In this document: positions 42,652 to 51,280 of the stretch, in pieces
How positions within the stretch are numbered: position 1 is the stretch's first letter
Layout: each line of letters starts with the position of its first letter
DNA from: Burkholderia sp. D-99
Lineage (GTDB): Bacteria; Pseudomonadota; Gammaproteobacteria; Burkholderiales; Burkholderiaceae
DNA: 64,000 nt
NCBI RefSeq assembly: GCF_011605345.1
Contig: NZ_JAAOXM010000009.1
Span: 219,409 to 283,408 of the forward strand
Reading direction: 5' to 3'
Position numbers and translations under genes: made by a program
The notes under the pieces: generated by a model
What the model was told of the DNA's origin: nothing
The model's input: only the letters and a program-made list of their open reading frames with translations
The model's database searches: none

Positions 42652-43647
42652 TCAGTCCTGCAGCACGGCGCGCAGCAGCGCGAGGCGCCGCTGGTACTCG
42701 CGGCGCGCCGCGAGCGCATCGGCCATCGTCACGCGCACGAAGCGCGCGCGATGGTTCGGCTGCATCTGGCCGATCAGGTCCATGTCGGCGCTGATGACGG
42801 TGCCGATCGTCGCGTAGCCGCCGCCCGACACCGCGTCGCGGTGCAGGATGATCGGCTCGAGCCCGGCCGGCACCTGGATCGAGCCGATCGGATAACACGC
42901 GTCGACGATGTTCGACGGATCGGCGCCCGCGCCGAACGGCTGTTCGCGCGGCCGGAACTGCAGCGCTCGCCCGTTCTTGTAGCGGTAGCCGATGCGGTCG
43001 GCTTCGGGCGCGACCGTCCATTCGTCGTCGAAGAACGTGTGCGCCGATGCGTCGGTGAGCCGGTAGTGGTACAGGCCCGTCAGCACGCGCAGTTCGACCT
43101 GGCTGTCGAGCGGCCGGACGACCGCCGCCGGCAGCTCGCGCCCTTCGCGATGCATGCCGCGTGCGGCGCCGATCGGCAGCCGGTCGCCCTTCTGCAGGCG
43201 CCGGCCCGCGTGGCCGCCGATCGCGCCGAGCGCGTAGGTCGAGCGGCTGCCGAGCACGACCGGCACGTCGATGCCGCCCGCGACGGCCACGTAGGCCCGC
43301 GCACCGCCCTTCACGTAGTTGAACGACAGCACGCTGCCCGCACGGATGCGCAGCGCGATGTTGCAGCACTGCCCGACGCCGTCGATCTTCGGTGTCATCT
43401 CGGCGCCCGTGACGGCGACGAGTGCGTCCGCATGGAACAGCAGCTCCGGGCCGAGCAGCGTGCATTCAAGCACGGCCGCCTGTTCGGGATTGCCGACCAG
43501 CAGGTTTGCCGCGCGCGACGCGTACTGGTCGAGCGAGCCCGACGGCGGGATGCCGACGTGGTAGTAGCCTTGCCGGCCCGTATCCTGGACCGACGTCGCG
43601 AGGCCGGGCTTGATGACCTCGATCAGGTTGTGCGCGTCAGCTGGCAT
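42652..43647 (-). CDS. pxpC: 5-oxoprolinase subunit C / biotin-dependent carboxyltransferase family protein
   Basis: A 331-aa KipA/AHS2-family protein with IEVIKPGLATSVQDTGRQGYYHVGIPPSGSLDQ at the N-terminus and GGYATIGTVISADMDLIGQMQP near the C-terminus. PxpC forms with PxpA and PxpB the ATP-dependent 5-oxoprolinase that opens 5-oxoproline to glutamate; the same fold is half of the carboxyltransferase of urea carboxylase. Its start overlaps the pxpB stop by 11 bases. Confidence 0.93.
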   Translation of the reverse strand: MPADAHNLIEVIKPGLATSVQDTGRQGYYHVGIPPSGSLDQYASRAANLLVGNPEQAAVLECTLLGPELLFHADALVAVTGAEMTPKIDGVGQCCNIALRIRAGSVLSFNYVKGGARAYVAVAGGIDVPVVLGSRSTYALGAIGGHAGRRLQKGDRLPIGAARGMHREGRELPAAVVRPLDSQVELRVLTGLYHYRLTDASAHTFFDDEWTVAPEADRIGYRYKNGRALQFRPREQPFGAGADPSNIVDACYPIGSIQVPAGLEPIILHRDAVSGGGYATIGTVISADMDLIGQMQPNHRARFVRVTMADALAARREYQRRLALLRAVLQD

Positions 43648-44512
43648 GCAGCACCTCGACGAGAGAACGGTTGACCGCATCGGGATCGCGCAGGAACGCG
43701 TCGAGCGAGAATTTCACGGGGCGCACGCGCAGCGAGAACGTGCCCGCTTCGACGGCCGCCACCGCGGCGTCATAGGCGTCGCGATCGATCGGCTGGAACT
43801 TCACGATGTCGCCGGGCCGGAAGAACACCATGAAATCGCGCAGGTAGTCGAGCCGCTGCGCGGGATCGAAGATCGGCGCCGGCGTCACGCCGAACATCTG
43901 GTAGCCGCCCGCGCCGCGCACCGAATAGATGCAGCCGAAGCAGCCGCCGTGGCCGACCGTCAGCTTCGGCGTGTCGGTGCGCGGCCGCAGGTATTTCGGC
44001 ACTTCGAGCTGGCGTTCGCGCTCGACCATCTGGTACATGAACGGCAGGCCCGCGACGAAGCCGACCATCGACACGAACCACGGCGAACCCGAGTGCGCGG
44101 CGATGAAATCGTCGATGTCGCGCTTGCCGTTGATCCGCGCCGCATATTCGAGATCGGTCGACGACGGGTCCTGGTGACGCTCGCGAAACCGCATCAGCGT
44201 CTCGTGCGTCCACGGGTCGTTGTAGAGCACCGGCACCTCGACGATGCGCGTGTCGAGTTCGAGCGGTGCGTCGCCGACCTCGGCCTCGATCGTCTTCAGC
44301 AGCGCGACGAGCGCGTCGGGCTCGATCACGTCCGGGTCGTAGCGCACCTGGTAGGACGCATTCGCCGGGCAGATCTCGGTGATGCCCGGCACCGCGCGCC
44401 GCTGCAGCTCGCGCGTGATCGCCGTGCCCTTGAAGAAGGCGTCGAGCGACATCGCCTCGCTGATCTCGACGAACACGAACTCGTCGCCGCCGAACGTATA
44501 ACGGGTCGTCAC
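43637..44512 (-). CDS. pxpB: 5-oxoprolinase subunit B (KipI/AHS1 family)
   Basis: A 291-aa KipI-family protein. It most likely starts with GTG at 44512, which overlaps the TGA of the biotin carboxylase gene as GTGA; the product begins TTRYTFGGDEFVFVEIS. Conserved regions are ELDTRIVEVPVLYNDPWT, SMVGFVAGLPFMYQM, VPKYLRPRTDTPKL and SVRGAGGYQMFGVTPAPIF. With PxpC it forms the partner of PxpA, and corresponds to AHS1 of urea amidolyase. It is longer than the E. coli protein (about 218 aa), owing mainly to extra N-terminal and central segments. Confidence 0.92.
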   Translation of the reverse strand: MTTRYTFGGDEFVFVEISEAMSLDAFFKGTAITRELQRRAVPGITEICPANASYQVRYDPDVIEPDALVALLKTIEAEVGDAPLELDTRIVEVPVLYNDPWTHETLMRFRERHQDPSSTDLEYAARINGKRDIDDFIAAHSGSPWFVSMVGFVAGLPFMYQMVERERQLEVPKYLRPRTDTPKLTVGHGGCFGCIYSVRGAGGYQMFGVTPAPIFDPAQRLDYLRDFMVFFRPGDIVKFQPIDRDAYDAAVAAVEAGTFSLRVRPVKFSLDAFLRDPDAVNRSLVEVLHAS

Positions 44513-45966
44513 AGGGCCTCCCCGACGCGCGCGGCGTCCGCGGTTTCGGGCTGCCGGGCGGCGGCCGTCGCGGCCTCGCGCCATTGCGGCATCCATGCTT
44601 CGAGAAAATTCGTGTGATAGCGGCCCGCGCGCACGTCGTCGTCCGCGAGCAGCGCCGCGTGCAGCGGCGCGGTGGTCTTCACACCGCCGACGTGCAGTTC
44701 GCCGAGTGCGCGAGACAGGCGCCGCAGCGCGGCCGCGCGGCTCTCGTCGTGCACGATCAGCTTCGCGAGCAGCGAGTCGTAGTACGGCGGCACGACGTAA
44801 CCCGGATAGAGCAGCGAATCGACGCGCACACCGGGGCCGGTCGGCCACACCAGTTCGTCGATCCGGCCGGGATTCGGACGAAAATCCTGCAGCGGATCTT
44901 CCGCGTTGATCCGGCATTCGAGCGCCGCGCCGCGCATCGCGATGTCCGGCTGCGCGAACCGCAGCGGCTCGCCGTCGGCGATGCGCAGCGTCTCGCGCAC
45001 GAGGTCGATGCCGGTGATCGCCTCGGTCACCGGATGCTCGACCTGGATGCGTGTGTTCATCTCGATGAAGTAGAACTCGCCGCGCGCGTCGTCGAACAGG
45101 TATTCGAGCGTGCCGGCACTGCGATAGCCGACTTCGCGCGCGAGGCGCGTGGCCGACGTGCACAGCGCGTCGCGCTGCGCCGGCGTGAGCGACGGCGACG
45201 GCGCTTCCTCGAGGATCTTCTGGCGGCGTCGCTGCAGCGAGCATTCGCGCTCGAACAGATGGATGACGTCGCGGCCGTCGCCGAGCACCTGCACCTCGAT
45301 GTGCCGGGCGCGCGCGATGAAGCGTTCGAGATAGACGCCGCCGTCGCCGAATGCGGCCTGCGCCTCGCGCTGCGCGAGCGGCAGCTCGGCGTCGAGCTGC
45401 GCGGCGTCGTGCGCGACGCGGATGCCGCGCCCGCCGCCGCCCGCGGCCGCCTTGATCATGATCGGATAGCCGATGCGCGCGGCGACTGCGCGGGCCTCGT
45501 CGAGCGACTGTACGACGCCGTCGCTGCCGGGCACCGTCGGCACGTTCGCGCGCCGCGCGGTGTCACGGGCGCGCGCCTTGTCGCCCATCGTCGCGATCAC
45601 CTGCGAATCCGGCCCGACGAAGATCAGCCCCGCCGCCTCGACCTGCGCGGCGAACGCGGCATTTTCGGACAGGAAGCCGTAGCCGGGATGGATCGCGTCC
45701 GCGCCGCATTGCCGCGCGGCGTCGAGGATCGCGGCGGGATTCAGATAGCTTTTCGCTGCATGCGACGAGCCGATGTGGATCGCCTCGTCGGCCATGCGCG
45801 CGGCGAGGCTGTCGCGGTCGGCGTCGCTGACCACGGCGACCGCGCGCATGCCGAGTTCGCGCGCCGCGCGGATCACGCGCACCGCGATCTCGCCGCGATT
45901 CGCGACCAGCACGGTCTTGATCCGCGACGGGCGATAGAACGTGTCGGGGGAGGTTGCCGGCTTCAT
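44509..45966 (-). CDS. biotin carboxylase (AccC-like subunit)
   Basis: A 485-aa ATP-grasp biotin carboxylase. Motifs are IKTVLVANRGEIAVRVIRAARELG, HPGYGFLSENAAFA, the glycine-rich AAAGGGGRGIRV, FERECSLQRRRQK and FIEMNTRIQVEHPVTE. It would carboxylate biotin on the small carrier encoded 4 bp upstream. Its location between pxpA/carrier and pxpB/pxpC indicates a dedicated pathway enzyme rather than the fatty-acid AccC. Confidence 0.93.
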   Translation of the reverse strand: MKPATSPDTFYRPSRIKTVLVANRGEIAVRVIRAARELGMRAVAVVSDADRDSLAARMADEAIHIGSSHAAKSYLNPAAILDAARQCGADAIHPGYGFLSENAAFAAQVEAAGLIFVGPDSQVIATMGDKARARDTARRANVPTVPGSDGVVQSLDEARAVAARIGYPIMIKAAAGGGGRGIRVAHDAAQLDAELPLAQREAQAAFGDGGVYLERFIARARHIEVQVLGDGRDVIHLFERECSLQRRRQKILEEAPSPSLTPAQRDALCTSATRLAREVGYRSAGTLEYLFDDARGEFYFIEMNTRIQVEHPVTEAITGIDLVRETLRIADGEPLRFAQPDIAMRGAALECRINAEDPLQDFRPNPGRIDELVWPTGPGVRVDSLLYPGYVVPPYYDSLLAKLIVHDESRAAALRRLSRALGELHVGGVKTTAPLHAALLADDDVRAGRYHTNFLEAWMPQWREAATAAARQPETADAARVGEAL

Positions 45967-45970
45967 CGCG

Positions 45971-46213
45971 TCACCCCTCGATCCGCATCAGTACCTGGCC
46001 CGCGTCGACCGGTTCGCCGTCCTCGACGAGCAGCTCGACGACGCGGCCGGCCGCGTCGGCTTCGATCTCGGTGAACTGTTTCATCACTTCGACGAGGCCG
46101 ACCACGGCGCCCGCGGCAACCGTCGCGTCGATCGCGACGTAGTAGGCCGCATCGGGCGACGGGCGCCGGTAGAACGTGCCCGGCAACGGGCTGACGATAT
46201 CGTGCAATGCCAT
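45971..46213 (-). CDS. biotin carboxyl carrier protein (AccB-like, short)
   Basis: An 80-aa stand-alone biotinyl domain. The modified Lys lies in VEVMKQFTEIEAD, so the site reads EVMKQ where EAMKM is typical, with the Lys retained. It contains little besides the biotinyl domain and lacks the long N-terminal part of AccB. It is the partner of the biotin carboxylase encoded directly downstream. Confidence 0.92.
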   Translation of the reverse strand: MALHDIVSPLPGTFYRRPSPDAAYYVAIDATVAAGAVVGLVEVMKQFTEIEADAAGRVVELLVEDGEPVDAGQVLMRIEG

Positions 46214-46235
46214 CTGGCGTCTCCTTGAATCGGGT

Positions 46236-47018
46236 TCAGTGATGGGCGGCGAGCGGTCGCGGCCCGGCGGTCCGGATGCCTTCGCGAATCAGCGCGTGGC
46301 GCGTCGCGCGCACGAGGTCGAGCGCGCCCGGCGTGTCGCTGTGGATGCAGACCGAATCGAAATCGATGTCGATATCGTCGCCGTCGATCGTGCGCACCTT
46401 GCCGTCGATGCACGCGCGCAGCACCTTGTCGGCGATCTGCTGCGGGTCGAGGCGGCCGACGCGGCGCGTGAACACGATCGAGCCGCTGCGGTCGTAGTCG
46501 CGGTCGGCGTAGAACTCGCGGATCACCGGCTGTTCGTACTCCATTGCCACGCGATAGGTGACCGACGCCTCCATGCAGTACAGCCACAGGCCGGGGTCGA
46601 CGCGCTGCAGCGTCTCGATCAGCAGCCGCGAGAACGCTTCGTTGGCTGCCGCATGCATGTAGAGCGCGCCGTGCGGCTTGACGTGCTGCAGGCTCACGCC
46701 GTTCAGGCGCGCGAACTCGCGCAACGCGCCGAGCTGGTACAGGATGTCGTGGACGAGCGCCTGCGGCGTTTCGGTGATCGTGCGGCGGCCGAAGCCGACC
46801 AGATCGCGAAAGCCCGGATGCGCGCCGATTCCGACGCCGGCGTCGCGCGCGAGCTGCACCGTGCGCGCCATGATGTTCGGATCGCCGGCATGAAAACCGG
46901 TGGCGATGTTCGCCGAGCTGATGAGCGGCATGATCTGCTCGTCGACGCCGTCGCCGATCGTCCACGGGCCGAAGCCCTCTCCCATGTCGGAGTTCAGGTC
47001 GACGCTGTGCTTCCTCAT
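46236..47018 (-). CDS. pxpA: 5-oxoprolinase subunit A (LamB/YcsF family)
   Basis: A 260-aa LamB/YcsF protein: VDLNSDMGEGFGPWTIGDGVDEQIMPLISSANIATGFHAGDP at the N-terminus, then VGIGAHPGFRDLVGFGRR and HVKPHGALYM. PxpA is one of the three subunits of prokaryotic 5-oxoprolinase. It is the first gene of a six-gene minus-strand operon and faces a LysR gene across a 258-bp divergent promoter gap. Confidence 0.94.
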   Translation of the reverse strand: MRKHSVDLNSDMGEGFGPWTIGDGVDEQIMPLISSANIATGFHAGDPNIMARTVQLARDAGVGIGAHPGFRDLVGFGRRTITETPQALVHDILYQLGALREFARLNGVSLQHVKPHGALYMHAAANEAFSRLLIETLQRVDPGLWLYCMEASVTYRVAMEYEQPVIREFYADRDYDRSGSIVFTRRVGRLDPQQIADKVLRACIDGKVRTIDGDDIDIDFDSVCIHSDTPGALDLVRATRHALIREGIRTAGPRPLAAHH

Positions 47019-47125
47019 ACGGTGTACTCCTCCAGGTTCTCCGGTTCGCGTGCGTCGTGGCGCATGCCGAAACCGTGTTGAACGCAGGTTAGCCGCGTGG
47101 GTTGCGTCAAAAAAGTTCTATTTTT

Positions 47126-47139
47126 ATATGCAGGCATAT
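47126..47139. promoter_or_regulatory. inverted repeat in the pxpA/lysR divergent gap
   Basis: ATATGC-AG-GCATAT, flanked by T runs, is centred about 115 bp upstream of pxpA. It has the size and AT-richness of a LysR-type recognition site and is a candidate operator for the adjacent regulator. Confidence 0.4.
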
Positions 47140-47276
47140 CGATTTTTTCGATATCCCGGAAAGCGACCGCCAAGGGCCGCCGGAGCAGCGGTGGCAGGGT
47201 TTTCACGCAGCCCGGTTGATGGGCGCCGCATGGTTGATATGATGTTTATCGCATGCCCATCAGTTTTCCCTCGACC

Positions 47277-48194
47277 ATGGCCCTGACCCTCAGACAGCTC
47301 AAGTACTTCGTCGCGACCGCCGAGCTCGGCCAGATCTCGCAGGCCGCGATCCAGCTCACTATTTCGCAGTCGGCCGTAACGAGCGCGATCAAGGAGCTGG
47401 AGGACAGCCTCGGCACGCAGCTCTTTCTGCGCACGCCGTCGGGTGTGACGCTCACCGACACGGGGCGGCGCTTCCTGAATCACGCGTACACGATCCTGTC
47501 GTCGGTCGACGAGGCGATGCGGATCCCGAACCTCGAAAGCACGCTGACCGGCACGCTCGCGATCGCCGCGAGCTACACGGTGCTCGGCTATTTCCTGCCG
47601 CATCACGTGCTGCGGTTGAATACGCTCTATCCGCGCCTGACGATCCACCTGCATGAACTGAACCGCGAGTCGATCGAGGAAGGGCTGATCGCGGGCCGCT
47701 ACGACATGGCCGTGCTGCTCACGTCGAACGTGTCGAATCCCGAGCTCGTGCTGGAGCCGGTGATCCATTCGGTGCGCCGGCTGTGGGTCGGCGCGCATCA
47801 TCCGCTGCTCAGGCGCGAGAGCGTCACGTTCGCGGAGGTCGCACACGAGCCGTTCGTGATGCTGACGGTCGACGAGGCCGGACAGACGGCGCTGCGCTAC
47901 TGGAACGAGACGCCGTACCGGCCGAACGTGATCCTGCGCACGTCGTCGGTCGAGGCCGTGCGCAGCATGGTCGCGAACGGCAGCGGCGTCGCGATCCTGT
48001 CCGACATGGTGTATCGCCCGTGGTCGCTCGAAGGGCGGCGTATCGAGACGATCGTGCTGCGCGACCCGGTACCGCCGATGAGCGTCGGCCTCGCGTGGCG
48101 CAAGAACATCGAGCTGAGCCCCGCGATGCACGCGGTGCGCGACTACTTCCGGCACACGTTCATGGAGCCGCGCGCGCTGGGCGGCATGGTCTGA
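47277..48194 (+). CDS. LysR-family regulator, divergent from pxpA
   Basis: A 305-aa LysR protein beginning MALTLRQLKYFVATAELGQISQAAIQLTISQSAVTSAIKELE, the typical family start; an ATG eight codons earlier (47253) is also in frame. The effector domain has the usual two-lobed pattern. By position it most likely regulates the pxp operon, probably in response to 5-oxoproline or the imported lactam. Confidence 0.9.
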   Translation: MALTLRQLKYFVATAELGQISQAAIQLTISQSAVTSAIKELEDSLGTQLFLRTPSGVTLTDTGRRFLNHAYTILSSVDEAMRIPNLESTLTGTLAIAASYTVLGYFLPHHVLRLNTLYPRLTIHLHELNRESIEEGLIAGRYDMAVLLTSNVSNPELVLEPVIHSVRRLWVGAHHPLLRRESVTFAEVAHEPFVMLTVDEAGQTALRYWNETPYRPNVILRTSSVEAVRSMVANGSGVAILSDMVYRPWSLEGRRIETIVLRDPVPPMSVGLAWRKNIELSPAMHAVRDYFRHTFMEPRALGGMV

Positions 48195-48212
48195 GTGGCG
48201 CGCGCGGACGAA

Positions 48213-48240
48213 AAAAAGCCGGGGCATGCCCCGGCTTTTT
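48213..48240. terminator. bidirectional terminator between lysR and bioB
   Basis: A perfect 13-bp stem, AAAAAGCCGGGGC (48213-48225) with GCCCCGGCTTTTT (48228-48240), and only two bases in the loop as written. A tracts on one side and T tracts on the other serve both convergent genes. Confidence 0.92.
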
Positions 48241-48262
48241 CGTTGGCAGGCCGTGCTGCCGC

Positions 48263-49282
48263 TTACGCGTTCGCCGACATCGCGTCCGCGTCGCTCGAGC
48301 GGATACCGAGGCGCTCGAACAGCGCACGATCCTTCTGCGATTGCGGGTTGCTCGTCGTCAGCAGCTGGTCGCCGTAGAACATCGAGTTCGCGCCCGCGAG
48401 GAAGCACATTGCCTGCAGGCCGTCGTCGAGCTGCTCGCGGCCGGCCGACAGGCGTACGACGGCCTTCGGCATCGTGATCCGCGCAACCGCGATCGTGCGC
48501 ACGAATTCGAACGGGTCGAGCGGCGCGGTGCCTTCGAGCGGCGTGCCTTCGATCGCGACGAGGTTGTTGATCGGCACCGAATCCGGATACGGGTTCAGGT
48601 TCGCGAGCTGCGAGATCAGGCCGGCGCGCTCGCGGCGCGATTCGCCCATCCCGATGATGCCGCCGCAGCAGACGTTGATGCCCGCGTCACGCACGCGGTC
48701 GAGCGTGTCGAGGCGGTCCTGGTAGGTGCGCGTCGAGATCACCTGGCCGTAGAACTCCGGCGACGTGTCGAGGTTGTGGTTGTAGTAATCGAGGCCCGCG
48801 CTCGCGAGTTCCTGCGCCTGCTCGTCTTCCAGCATGCCGAGCGTCATGCAGGTTTCGAGGCCGAGTTCCTTCACGCCGCGCACCATCTCGGTCAGCGCCG
48901 GCATGTGGCGCTCCTTCGGGTTGCGCCACGCGGCGCCCATGCAGAAGCGGCTCGCGCCGTTCTCCTTCGCCGTGCGCGCAGCATCGAGCACCGCGTCGAC
49001 GTCCATCAGCTTCTCGGCCTTCAGGCCCGTGTCGTGGTGCGACGACTGCGAGCAGTAGCCGCAATCTTCCTCGCAGCCGCCCGTCTTGATCGACAGCAGC
49101 GTCGACAGCTGCACTGCGTTCGCGTCGAAGTGCTCGCGGTGGACCTGCTGCGCGCGGAAGATCAGGTCGTTGAACGGCAGCTCGAACAGCGCGACGACGT
49201 CGGCGACGCGCCAGCGTTGCGAGGCCGGAGCGGCCACGGGAATCGCGTCGGGTTGCACGGTGGCGGTCTGGGCTTGGGTCAT
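48263..49282 (-). CDS. bioB: biotin synthase
   Basis: A 339-aa radical-SAM enzyme that inserts sulfur into dethiobiotin. The radical-SAM cluster motif is GGCEEDCGYCSQSSHHDTG (C-x3-C-x2-C), and MGAAWRNPKERHMP, YYNHNLDTSPEFY and INVCCGGIIGMGES carry further conserved residues for the second iron-sulfur cluster. It is the last gene of the biotin operon, 55 bp after bioD, and is followed by a terminator. Confidence 0.98.
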   Translation of the reverse strand: MTQAQTATVQPDAIPVAAPASQRWRVADVVALFELPFNDLIFRAQQVHREHFDANAVQLSTLLSIKTGGCEEDCGYCSQSSHHDTGLKAEKLMDVDAVLDAARTAKENGASRFCMGAAWRNPKERHMPALTEMVRGVKELGLETCMTLGMLEDEQAQELASAGLDYYNHNLDTSPEFYGQVISTRTYQDRLDTLDRVRDAGINVCCGGIIGMGESRRERAGLISQLANLNPYPDSVPINNLVAIEGTPLEGTAPLDPFEFVRTIAVARITMPKAVVRLSAGREQLDDGLQAMCFLAGANSMFYGDQLLTTSNPQSQKDRALFERLGIRSSDADAMSANA

Positions 49283-49337
49283 ATCGTTTTCCTGTCCTGG
49301 TCGGGGATGGGGGATCGGGGGAGCTGTTTCGGTTGGG

Positions 49338-50057
49338 TCAATGCTGCGCGGCGCGCAGCGTATCGACGAGCGCGGCGATGTCGAGCATCGCCGCGGCGGA
49401 TTCGGGGGCAGCCGGGCTCATGTGCGGAATGCGGCCGAGCAGCGGCGCGCCGTGCTCGCGGGCGAGCCAGTCGCGCATCGTCGCGACGTTCTCGTCGGGG
49501 AACGACATCGCCGGGTCGACGTGGTTCGCGACCCAGCCGGCGAGCTTGAGGCCGCGCGCGGCAATCGCGTCGGCCGTCAGTAGCGCGTGGTTGATGCAGC
49601 CGAGCCGCACGCCGACCACGAGCACGATCGGCACGCCGAGTGCGACCGCGAGATCAGCCAGGTCCTGCGTGTCGTTCATCGGTACGCGAAAACCGCCGGC
49701 GCCTTCGACGACGACGATATCCGCGCGCGTCAGCGCTTCGCGATGACACGCGACGATCGTGTCGATATCGAGCGTCACGCCCTCCCGCGCGGCGACGATA
49801 TGCGGCGCGGCCGGTGCCTTCAGCAGGAACGGCGTGCGCAGCTCCGGCGGCAGCACGACGTTCGCGGCCGCGTCGAGCTGGTCGGCGTCCTCGTTGCGCC
49901 ACACGCCGTCGCGTTCATACGCGCCGGCCGCGACGGGCTTGAGCGCGGCTGCACGCAGGCCGTGCCGCGCGAAGCCGTGCAGCATCGCGGCCGACACGAA
50001 GGTCTTGCCGATTTCGGTGTCGGTGCCCGTGACGAAAAGCGAAAGCGGGGCGGTCAT
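49338..50057 (-). CDS. bioD: dethiobiotin synthetase
   Basis: A 239-aa P-loop enzyme that closes the ureido ring of biotin using CO2 and ATP. The nucleotide loop is FVTGTDTEIGKTFVSAAM, and VVEGAGGFRVPMND marks the substrate and Mg2+ region. Its ATG overlaps the bioF stop as ATGA. Confidence 0.97.
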   Translation of the reverse strand: MTAPLSLFVTGTDTEIGKTFVSAAMLHGFARHGLRAAALKPVAAGAYERDGVWRNEDADQLDAAANVVLPPELRTPFLLKAPAAPHIVAAREGVTLDIDTIVACHREALTRADIVVVEGAGGFRVPMNDTQDLADLAVALGVPIVLVVGVRLGCINHALLTADAIAARGLKLAGWVANHVDPAMSFPDENVATMRDWLAREHGAPLLGRIPHMSPAAPESAAAMLDIAALVDTLRAAQH

Positions 50058-51280
50058 GCAGCGGCCTCCCGCGGGGCCGCGTCAACGGAGGCTGCAGCCC
50101 CCTCGCTGGCTTCGATCAGCGCGGCTTCGAGTCGCGCGAGATCGTCGAACGAATGCGCAGCCGACAGCGACACGCGCAGCCGCGACGTGCCGACGGGCAC
50201 CGTCGGCGGCCGGATCGCGGGCACCCACAGGCCGTGCGCGTCGAGCGCGCGCATTGCCGTGAGCGTCGCGTCGTTGCTGCCGATCACGAGCGGCTGCACG
50301 GCCGTGTGCGAATCGACCGGCTGCCAGCGCGTGTTGCGCAGCAGCGCGCGCGTGCGTTCGATCAGCGCGGCGAGATGCGCGCGCCGCGCATCGCCTTCGT
50401 CGCCCGCGATCACCTTCAGGCTCGCGGATACTGCGTGCGCGACGGCCGGCGGCGCGGCCGTCGTGAAGATGTAGCTGCGCGCGCGCTGGATCATCCATTC
50501 GATCACGGTCTCGTGCGCGATCACGAACGCGCCCGCGACGCCGGCGGCCTTGCCGAGCGTGCCGACGTACACGAGATTCGGCGAACGCAGCGCGGCGGCC
50601 GCGAGCGCGCCGCGGCCCTGCGGGCCGAGCACGCCGAAGCCGTGCGCATCGTCGACGACGAGCCACGCGCCATGGCGCTCGGCCAGCGCGACGAGTTCGG
50701 CGAGCGGTGCTACGTCGCCATCCATGCTGAACACGGTATCGCTGACGATCAGCTTCGTTTCGGCATCCGATGCTTCGAGCAACGCGGCGAGTGCGGCCGT
50801 GTCCGCGTGCGGATAGACCTGTACGTTCGCACGCGACAGCCGCATGCCGTCGATCAGCGACGCATGGTTCAGCGCGTCTGAAAAGATCGTCGCGCCCTTG
50901 GCGGTGAGCGCCGTCATCGCGGCGAGGTTCGCCATGTAGCCGGTGCTGAAGTACAGCGCGCGCGGCGCGTCGGAGAAGCCGCCCGCGAAGCCCGCGAGTT
51001 CGTCCTCGAGTGTCGCGTGCGCACGCGAATGGCCGCCAAGCAGGTGCGAGCCGCCGCTGCCGGAGCCGTAGCGCTGCGCGCCTTCGGCGAACGCGGCGAC
51101 GAGCGCCGGATGCGCGGCGAGGCCGAGATAGTCGTTGCTCGCGAAGCCGACGATCTCGCGGCCGTCGACGGTCATGCGCGCATCGCACGCGGTGTCGGCG
51201 GTGCGGCGCACGCGGCGCAGCCCTTGAGCGTCGAGATCGGCGAGGCCGCGTTGCAGCGCGTCGAGCAGAGGGTGCGTCAT
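50054..51280 (-). CDS. bioF: 8-amino-7-oxononanoate synthase
   Basis: A 408-aa PLP-dependent alpha-oxoamine synthase that joins pimeloyl thioester and alanine. Landmarks are GFASNDYLGLAAHPALV, GSGSGGSHLLGGHSRAH, VVDDAHGFGVLGPQGRG and the PLP Lys in VGTLGKAAGVAGAF. It overlaps bioA upstream and bioD downstream, each as ATGA. Confidence 0.97.
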   Translation of the reverse strand: MTHPLLDALQRGLADLDAQGLRRVRRTADTACDARMTVDGREIVGFASNDYLGLAAHPALVAAFAEGAQRYGSGSGGSHLLGGHSRAHATLEDELAGFAGGFSDAPRALYFSTGYMANLAAMTALTAKGATIFSDALNHASLIDGMRLSRANVQVYPHADTAALAALLEASDAETKLIVSDTVFSMDGDVAPLAELVALAERHGAWLVVDDAHGFGVLGPQGRGALAAAALRSPNLVYVGTLGKAAGVAGAFVIAHETVIEWMIQRARSYIFTTAAPPAVAHAVSASLKVIAGDEGDARRAHLAALIERTRALLRNTRWQPVDSHTAVQPLVIGSNDATLTAMRALDAHGLWVPAIRPPTVPVGTSRLRVSLSAAHSFDDLARLEAALIEASEGAAASVDAAPREAAA

